DNA of 64,000 bases from Pseudofabraea citricarpa. Taxonomy: Eukaryota > Ascomycota > Leotiomycetes > Helotiales > Dermateaceae. The stretch lies in NCBI GenBank assembly GCA_029641185.1, contig JAPWGK010000002.1, positions 1,488,001 to 1,552,000 of the forward strand, in the 5' to 3' direction. The translations under genes were made by a program, and so were the position numbers. Below the pieces are notes generated by a model, which did no database searches, was not told where the DNA came from, and saw only the letters and a list, made by a program, of their open reading frames with translations. Positions 57,605 to 64,000 of the stretch are shown here, one piece after another; position 1 is the stretch's first letter, and every line of letters starts with the position of its first letter.

Positions 57605-58332
57605 TCAACGTCTTGCCCGAACCCATCTTTGGACATCACGGAGCTGCGGATCTTCCAGAGTCCATCTGCCCATCTGATAATCTGAAGTATACATGTCTGA
57701 ATAGACGGTCTCATCCGTGATATTGGCAAGCTCCTATAAATTCTCAGCATTAATTTCCATCTCGATCCAAGGTGATTCCATATAAGATCAACATACAATA
57801 CGTAATTGTTGATCACATGCAGCTAAGTGTTCAAGGTGGCCGGCGTGTGGCTGTTGGCCTTGGAGTACCTGCTCTCTCCAGCCAACCCATCGTTGAGCAG
57901 CTTGCTGGCGAAGATATATTTTCTGGGCCTCATGTCGGCGAGAATAGGCATCAAGCAGAACCTCTTTTGAGGGTCAGCCAAAAATATAATGTCACAGTGC
58001 ACGGATCTTACGCTGCAATTCGGCCTTTGCTTGCTCATGAGGACCACCCCGAGTACGTGGAACTCTCGTATCTGCAGCACAATTTAAGATGTGCTGGCCG
58101 TCAAGTGAACATTGTCGTAATGCGGCCCAGCCTTCCGTGTAGTAGTCATCCATATTATAAGGCTCAGTAGGAGCATCTGCAATATAGTATTGCAAGGTGC
58201 GAAAGTCTGACAAGAGATCTGCTACCCGAGCAGTTCTACTGTCGTTTACTATCACATATATTAGTATCAAGCCCCGTGATGCGTTTATGACATTGCCCTC
58301 GACGAGGCCCGTGACTTACAACCATCTGCCAT
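57605..58332 (-). CDS. Unrecognised four-exon gene, helical protein
   Basis: Four exons, 58332..58320 (13 nt), 58248..58012, 57963..57797 and 57733..57605, with introns of 71, 48 and 63 nt, giving about 181 aa. The protein reads MADG then LNDSRTARVADLLSDFRTLQ, a Tyr-rich stretch with YNMDDYYTEGWAALRQC, then a Gln/Arg/Ala-rich helical part (AYSRRHEAQKIYLRQQAAQR) and a C-terminal ELANITDETVYSDMY with a basic RRWVRARR-like end (QRWVRARR). All donors are GTRNGN-type, the phases fit, and each exon is open only in the chosen frame, which supports reality. The protein is hydrophilic, with no signal peptide or known domain. Function unknown. Confidence 0.7.
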
Positions 58333-59575
58333 ATTGAACGAACGAGCAGTTTCGGTGGTTAGTAGAGAGGGAGAGGCGCTGATAGAGGAGCTGGCGATGG
58401 CTAAGAATGGACAAAGGAGAGGTGATGAGATGGGACGAACACGCCGTTGTGGATGCCGGAGAAGGACGCCATCTCGGAGGTTTAAGAGTCTTTTCAACTC
58501 TGCGATTATCTACTCGAATCACGAGTATCCCCACTCGAGGATTCCGTGGCTGGCTATGGCTTGAATCTTTCAGCCTTTCAGTGAAGCTGTGAGAGCCATT
58601 CGAGTCTGTTGGCACAGAGTAGAAAGCAAAGAGAGCCCCACGCTGAGAAGCACTGGCATCGAAAGCATCGTGTGCAATTGAGTCTATGAACCCTACACAG
58701 CTGTAAAGTCCGCTCTGATCTCCACGAACCTGCATGACGGAAGTGGATGGGAGGTGATGCAAAAGCTAAATCTCGAGCCTCAATTGCCGGAAGAACAAGC
58801 CAGGATCGAAGTAGCTGCTCGCTTCAGCAACGTTTAGAACGCCACTAAGCAAAGACGGTCCACTAAGTGGCCAAAGATGCTTCGGAGAGCTGCCAGAACA
58901 ATCTAAGTTCAGGTGCTTAGTGGGTGGGCTTGAATCACTGAAATAAGCGGCAGCACGGCGCTGGAGCATCCAATTGTGCCTCGAGGTGGTGCTTATTTTG
59001 GGGAATTGGGCACCTCGCTTAGAGCGTTTGCACAGCTGAGCTCCCAAACGGGCCAAAGCCCATGCACATGTTGTGCTGCGCCTTACAAACGCGATAAAGC
59101 ACAATCCAAATGCGATACTTTCGAGCTGGCAATGCCCTATCCAATACTTCGCTTGGGGACACACAACTGCCACCCACCCCAATTTCGTCCCATGTACGGA
59201 GGTAAGGCATGCACCTTTTTGGAACCGTACAGCTGGGTCGCCTGCATGTCCGTCAGATCGCTGCAGCATCAGCATCAGCATCAGCAAGACAAGAGCCACA
59301 GAAGGCTGTGCAAGGCATTCAGGCCGACTGTGGCGTCATTGTTGGTAATCTTCACTTGTTCCTTCGACCTTCATATTGCATTGAGACTAATGACACAAGA
59401 TATGAAGAAGTGGCTACATGCCTACTGTTCTTCCTTCGTTAATACAATACAGTTGTTGCAATTGCCCACTCAAGTATGAAAGCTTCGCCTTAGTCGATCC
59501 CCGGTGACGCCGAACGCTAGTTCTCACACCTCTGATTGTTCAAGAGCACAGTTTGGATGATAGATCCATCCTCGA
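58333..59575. other. Intergenic sequence, no gene supported
   Basis: About 1.24 kb. Several overlapping open frames (58316-58762, 58766-59479) show no motif or splice-supported continuity. A short hexamer repeat (CAGCAT, about four copies) lies near 59265-59287. Confidence 0.4.
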
Positions 59576-60645
59576 TCAGTCCTTGTCTGCGATTGCTTGT
59601 AGTCGTTCGTCGATCTCCTCTTCTGTAAGAGCTCTAAAGTCCGGGTCGGTTCCCTCCTTGCCATCCGTTCTTGGCCCACCCACGATTCCGATCTCCAATT
59701 CGCCCTTCTTGAAATCCACGCTGAGAACCGTGCTCAACGTTGTGATCCCTAATTCTACCACGTCTTCCCAGTTACCATCTGCACAATCCTTGTTCTTAAG
59801 CTTCTTCTCAAGATGATTGAACGCCTCCTGCTGCTTGGGTCCCGAGGCCGTGCCTTTGTACCCGGTGTAATAGCCAGCAGGATCACATTTGTATAGCTGT
59901 GGTCCAAACTCAGAGTCCAGTGAGATCAGTGTTGTTGCAACACCATAAGGACGCATGTAAGCCTATCGATTGTAAGTACAAGTAGTCTTTGGAGGCCAAA
60001 TCCACCACATTAGATTGGATCAGCTGCTTACTCTTTGTGTGTAGACTTGGCTGATATTTGCAATTCGCTTTGCTAAAGCATCACAAGGCATCTCGTATCC
60101 AAACTTGTATCTGAACTCTGCAGCTTCACCAATGGCTCTCTGAACGGATGCCCTTGCGTCTGCAATGGAACCAGTCATGACACACCCTACAGAAGGTGAT
60201 AGCTTGAAGATGTGGGAGACGGATGAGGGATCGATGAGCTTGTCCTACATTGGGGATGATGTCAGTATGGTATCCCGAAGAGAGAAGAAAGCTGAACATT
60301 GCATCTTACCGGAACTTTCTTTTGTGACAAAACGACCGCACAATCCTTTCCTCTGATACCTACAGACATGATGTTCGCAGCTGTGATAGCCTTGAAGGCA
60401 TACTCTATATTTCAACCCTGTCAGCCATGCAAGCGCAAACGACGTGGTACCTCATCGAACATCGAGGCAGCATAAGCCGTGGGAGTCAAGCTAGGAACTT
60501 GATGTGCGTACCAACTTGGTATAATCTTCCTTGATCTGAGAAGATCGTGATGTGTCTGTCGTAACCTGCACTGCCTGTAATCTTGATTAACTAAAGCTCA
60601 TGTTTGCCAGCATTGTAGCCGCCTAGGAGATCACCTACCCGACAT
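59576..60645 (-). CDS. SCL1: 20S proteasome alpha-1 subunit (SCL1/PSMA6 type)
   Basis: Five exons, 60645..60639 (7 nt), 60574..60512, 60404..60310, 60244..60032 and 59962..59576, 254 aa. It is a non-catalytic subunit of the outer alpha ring of the 20S proteasome. The N-terminal alpha signature spans exons 2-3: [18 protein letters not shown], then [10 protein letters not shown], as expected for alpha subunits. Later marks are [34 protein letters not shown] and [19 protein letters not shown], which identify alpha-1 (PSMA6/SCL1) rather than other alphas. The acidic C-terminus ends in [14 protein letters not shown]. The first exon encodes only MSG (Gly split by the intron). It is divergent from a WKF-domain gene. 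Confidence 0.96.
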
Positions 60646-60997
60646 CTTGAATGCTGATGAACTTGCAGATTCTTCGTTTGCGGTGCTGGAGTATTAGAAG
60701 TGTTCAGGCGCAGAGAGGTGGAGAGAAGGGTTGAATTCGTGGTAGAGGTGATATGCTGGCGTCTGGAAGCTGAGTAGAGGGCGCGCTGTGATGCCACAAG
60801 AGCTCGCGTCCTCAGAGCTGCCTTGAGACGGGAAATGGTTGTTCCGTCAACTACGTTGGCCGAGATCTGTCGATAAATCGATAAGGAATTTGATTTATTT
60901 TTTATATTCTTGGGATGTCCTTGCGACAACCAATACTTCACACATAAGGTCTCACAATCCTGCTTTCGTCATCGACTGTGGAGATAAATTTTGCATT
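60646..60997. promoter_or_regulatory. Divergent promoter of SCL1 and the WKF-domain gene
   Basis: A 352-bp region between divergent start codons; it serves both genes by position. An open frame here on the minus strand belongs to the SCL1 leader. No canonical proteasome-associated control element (GGTGGCAAA) was recognised. Confidence 0.45.
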
Positions 60998-62380
60998 ATG
61001 CCTTCTGCGAACCCGTCCTCCAATGTGCAATCGCCACAAGTGCCAGCATGGAAACGCTTGGGATTGAAACTGAAGTTTGCACAAGAGGTACCGAACGTTG
61101 TGATTGCGAGCACCAAATCCGCGCAAGACACTGAAAGCCAGCGAGTGAAGAGGAAAGCCGAATCAGAAGTAGAAACGCCTGCAAAGAAAGCAAAAAAGAG
61201 TACCAAACAATCCCCTGCGCCTCCGTCCCAGATTTCTAGCGACGCAACACCTACACTCTCAAGAAAGAAATCCGTCACATTTGCACCAGAGGCGAAGGAA
61301 GAGGACGGGGATAGCATTAAGCAGTTATTTAGTGCTTGGGTTGCGGAACAAAAGGCTCAAGACCCCTCGTTTGGCGCAAAGAGTACAATTCCTGCATTCC
61401 AGACGCCAGAGCCTCCGCAAGTTGAAGAGACGATCGACACAGCACTGGACGAAAGTGAAAGGAGGGTGAAGAGAGTGAAGAAGCCAAAACCAGTAAAAGA
61501 TCCAAAGCCAGAGAAAACGAAAGAAAAGTCCGGCATCAAACCAGTGAAGGTGGTAAAGACCGCAAAAATCACCACTCCCACACGGCCGTTCCTTGCATAC
61601 CTCAAGCAGTACCACGATTCAAAAGAGACCTGGAAATTCAACAAGAACCACCAAGACCGAATACTCAAGCACATTTTCGACGTTGAGGTCATTCCTTCAG
61701 AATACGCCCCGTCGCTTTATGAATACGTAAGAGGGCTACAAGGAGGAGTACGTACGAGATTACGGGACGCAGCACTTGCAATTAAAGTCAAAGACCTGGA
61801 AGACGGTGTTGCTGGATTTCCAGCAGACATGAGCAACGCTGATAAGAGGCAGCAAGAGTACGATGCTGCTCTCAAAGAGTACGTTGCTACCATGACGGCC
61901 AGCGAGGCGCACAAAAAGATAGGATATGAGGAAGGGGTTTTGCTAGGACTTGCAGATGTTGCTATGGGAAAGCGGGCAGCCAAGAGAATACGTTCGGAAC
62001 AAGTTCTACGGGAATTGGGAACACCTCAAGCACAAGATTCCCTTGATACGGAGGCGGCGGATGCATTGGAGCAGGCAGCGAAACGTCTTCGATACGATGA
62101 TGGTTTGGTGCCCAAGTCTGGAAGACGACGAAAGCAACGCACTACGGCGGTAGACTCAGATTCGAGCTCTTCGGAAGACTCGAGCTCCTCAGAATCCGAT
62201 GATGACGATGATACCAGCTCAGATGAATCCACGACACCAAACAAGGAGGGTGATGATACGTCAAGTTCATCAAGTAGCTCGTCGGAGGACGATAGCGAGA
62301 GTGATAGTGGAATCGAGGCTGTAGCTGATGTTGGTCAATCAGCAAACGATAGTAGCAGTGAGGAGGATGACAGCGAGTGA
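60998..62380 (+). CDS. WKF-domain nucleolar-type protein (C7orf50-like)
   Basis: Single exon, 460 aa. The WKF domain at about residues 190-260 reads PFLAYLKQYHDSKETWKFNK and then QDRILKHIFD, with SLYEYVRGLQGG following, like the C7orf50 family implicated in rRNA processing. The N-terminal part is basic and Lys-rich (KRKAESEVETPAKKAKKS; PKPVKDPKPEKTKEK), fitting a nuclear or nucleolar location. The C-terminus is a long acidic-serine tract (DSDSSSSEDSSSSESDDDDD type), as in nucleolar phosphoproteins. The ATG at 60998 gives MPSANPSS; upstream the frame has only a TTG. It is divergent from the proteasome alpha-1 gene. Confidence 0.88.
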   Translation: MPSANPSSNVQSPQVPAWKRLGLKLKFAQEVPNVVIASTKSAQDTESQRVKRKAESEVETPAKKAKKSTKQSPAPPSQISSDATPTLSRKKSVTFAPEAKEEDGDSIKQLFSAWVAEQKAQDPSFGAKSTIPAFQTPEPPQVEETIDTALDESERRVKRVKKPKPVKDPKPEKTKEKSGIKPVKVVKTAKITTPTRPFLAYLKQYHDSKETWKFNKNHQDRILKHIFDVEVIPSEYAPSLYEYVRGLQGGVRTRLRDAALAIKVKDLEDGVAGFPADMSNADKRQQEYDAALKEYVATMTASEAHKKIGYEEGVLLGLADVAMGKRAAKRIRSEQVLRELGTPQAQDSLDTEAADALEQAAKRLRYDDGLVPKSGRRRKQRTTAVDSDSSSSEDSSSSESDDDDDTSSDESTTPNKEGDDTSSSSSSSSEDDSESDSGIEAVADVGQSANDSSSEEDDSE

Positions 62381-63122
62381 GAGCAGGAGCAGCCACTGCA
62401 TCTACAGTATCTACATCTGTATGTGGGATGACTCGGATTGCAGCATGACCTGCGCCATTACTGGCATGATTTTGTAGCACAGAAACTCTCCAATAGATAC
62501 CCCAAAATTGGCCATGGACCTATCGAGGCCAATGAAATAAATGACACGAAAGAATCTCAATGCCAGATCCGATTCTTATCTCAAGCAAGATGAGCATGTG
62601 AGCTGTTGCAGAAGTTCCCTGGTACGCGCATGCACCCCTCTTTTTGCGGCCAACCCAAACAGGCCATTCTGGCACCACGGCCAATCATACAGGCAAAGCA
62701 AAGTGAGGTGAGAGGTGAGAGGTGAGCTTGTTGAATCCCATCTTCGTCTTGTGCATCTCATCTCACTCGATCCCACCCCCACGACCCGCGGAATAATATC
62801 CTGTGGCGCAAGGCCACCTATAACTTCGACCCTCACCGACATTTCCTGTGATTTGTGCTACGGTACTTTGTACTTGCGATAATTCTCTTAAAAGGGGGTC
62901 AGTAGGTTGGTTCTTTGCGCCATTTGCGACACTTTCATTGCGGGCTTTTTGCTCCGGGGCGCGCAAGCAGCAGACAGGCAACCACTTCTATCACCTGGCA
63001 CTCGGCCGCCTCCTCGTCCGAAACGAAACAAGCCAAACAATAACCCATCTTCGAGTCTTCTCCCATCTCACCTGGGAGATACAAGAACAATAAGCCAAAG
63101 TGCAGGTCTTCATAACTCCATC
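62381..63122. other. Intergenic sequence, no gene supported
   Basis: About 0.74 kb. Contains a small direct repeat (GAGAGGTGAGAGGTGAG) near 62709-62725 and the leader of the tetraspan gene. No gene seen. Confidence 0.4.
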
Positions 63123-63819
63123 ATGACAAGAGTTATCATTTACAGCACGGCCCTCGCGGCTTTTGTTGCGGGTAATTGACCCTTCAGCCTTAATTGAGAG
63201 AGAGTACGTCACTGATAGGGAGACAGCCACCGCGATGACTTTTGCTGCCATCTTCATCCCAGACTGGATTACCTGGGAATCCACCTCGCCGAACGGTGGT
63301 CACTTTACAAAGACGGTCGGTCTGCATCGAAGCTGTTCCTCGGTCGATTCGAGCTGTCACCACTTCCCCCAGTATGAAGACTGCCATGGACCCGACCGAT
63401 ACTTCTGCTCCATGTGGAGATCCGTGGGCTTCCTGATGTCTTTCGCCGCCGTTTTTGAGCTCGCCACATTGGTTGCGTACGTTGTAGTGATTGTTGGGGG
63501 CAAGCAGAAGCGGGAGACGGGCTGGAAGATTTTATCGTTTCTCCTTCTCGTTGTAGGCGCCGTACAGTGCGCCTCTATGGCCATCGTGGTAAGTGCTCAA
63601 ACCTACCTCGCCTCTATCATGTACTGACCAACGCAGGCATATCTCTTTGACAACGACGACCGTTTCTTTGTTGGCTGGAAGCTTGACAAATCCTGGATTC
63701 TCTGCACCGTTTCGTGGAGCATCGCGGTTGTTTCTGCTGCTCTGATTTCTCTCTCGGCGTTTGTTTTTCCTCCGGAAGATGGTTATGAACTTATTCCAAG
63801 TGAACGTTATGGTGGATGA
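63123..63819 (+). CDS. Claudin-like tetraspan membrane protein
   Basis: Three exons, 63123..63171, 63227..63588 and 63637..63819, about 197 aa. MTRVIIYSTALAAFVA is joined to ATAMTFAAIFIPDWITW, forming the first membrane segment. An extracellular loop follows with a TVGLHRSCSS motif and further cysteines (CHHFPQYEDCHGPDRYFC). Three more hydrophobic segments follow (VGFLMSFAAVFELATLVAYV, LSFLLLVVGAVQCASMAIV, CTVSWSIAVVSAALISLSAF), with a short tail GYELIPSERYGG. This layout, with a WITW...GL...C motif in the first loop, resembles fungal claudin/SUR7-like proteins. In intron 1 the CAG acceptor at 63226 gives the correct phase; an earlier TAG would cause a stop. Specific role unknown, possibly a plasma-membrane or septal component. 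Confidence 0.9.
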
Positions 63820-64000
63820 ATATGCGATTGAGCAGCATGTGTATGCATTTTGGTTGCGGGGACTGTCCTAAATACGAATGATTGGTCTTGATGACGGCGT
63901 TTTGGCAGGAGTTTTGAGAGCATTACTTTGGTGGTTTGTTGTTCTATATGTAACTGGGATCAGCTTCGAGACTGTGTGCTAACTTTATATCTCTGATACG
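63820..64000. other. 3' flank, window end
   Basis: The downstream flank of the tetraspan gene; no further feature visible before the window ends. Confidence 0.3.

Noticed and set aside
58766..59479. Open frames of 177 and 167 codons on opposite strands
   Set aside because: Mutually overlapping, low complexity at the ends, no domain and no splice-supported extension.
60591..60941. 116-codon minus-strand frame with a presequence-like composition
   Set aside because: It covers the SCL1 leader and first intron; the proteasome reading uses another frame and explains the locus.

Overview
The window is nuclear DNA of a filamentous ascomycete (Pezizomycotina). Protein style and the AT-rich islands suggest Leotiomycetes/Helotiales, but that placement is inference from memory, not a search. 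Supporting signs are many short spliceosomal introns (about 46-150 nt, GT-AG, with CTAAC/TACTAAC-like branch sites), fungal-specific families (Zn2Cys6 regulator, TRI12-type MFS pump, neutral trehalase, Mrc1, DUF2306, BTB expansions) and a U2 snRNA of fungal type. No bacterial, phage or CRISPR feature was seen. I reconstructed 26 protein-coding genes, one decayed gene, one U2 snRNA gene and one truncated U2 copy.

Region by region. 0-6.6 kb: a MYND-finger protein, a ubiquitin-hydrolase-like protein that seems to lack catalytic residues, the U2 snRNA gene on the minus strand with a truncated inverted copy about 650 bp away, and a small secreted six-cysteine protein. 6.6-10.2 kb: about 3.7 kb with no gene I can support, ending in the neutral trehalase promoter. 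10-24.5 kb: neutral trehalase, isocitrate lyase, an F-box-like/Cys-rich protein, a MOT1-type molybdate transporter and the replication-checkpoint mediator Mrc1. 24.5-26.9 kb: an AT-rich island and a lineage-specific hypothetical gene. 26.9-31.5 kb: divergent pair of mitochondrial ribosomal protein uL22m and a Prp24/SART3-type U6 snRNP factor. 32.6-40.5 kb: a monocarboxylate-type MFS transporter, a small membrane protein, Utp15 (U3 snoRNP) and a DUF2306 membrane protein. 41-46 kb: a Zn2Cys6 regulator followed by a TRI12-type MFS pump. 46.9-51.4 kb: a tandem array of BTB proteins, two intact and one decayed. 52-64 kb: a C2-domain Inn1/Fic1-like cytokinesis protein with internal repeats, a TMEM234-like protein, an unrecognised four-exon gene, the 20S proteasome alpha-1 subunit divergent from a WKF-domain nucleolar-type protein, and a claudin-like tetraspan protein.

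Most genes are unrelated housekeeping loci. Plausible functional groupings are the regulator plus efflux-pump pair at 41-46 kb and the BTB array. Several genes are easily mis-called because they start with very short exons (7, 13 and 40 nt), contain an in-frame intron, or have a large terminal exon that does not begin with a start codon. All exon borders were deduced by eye from splice signals, reading frame and family knowledge; none is confirmed by transcripts.
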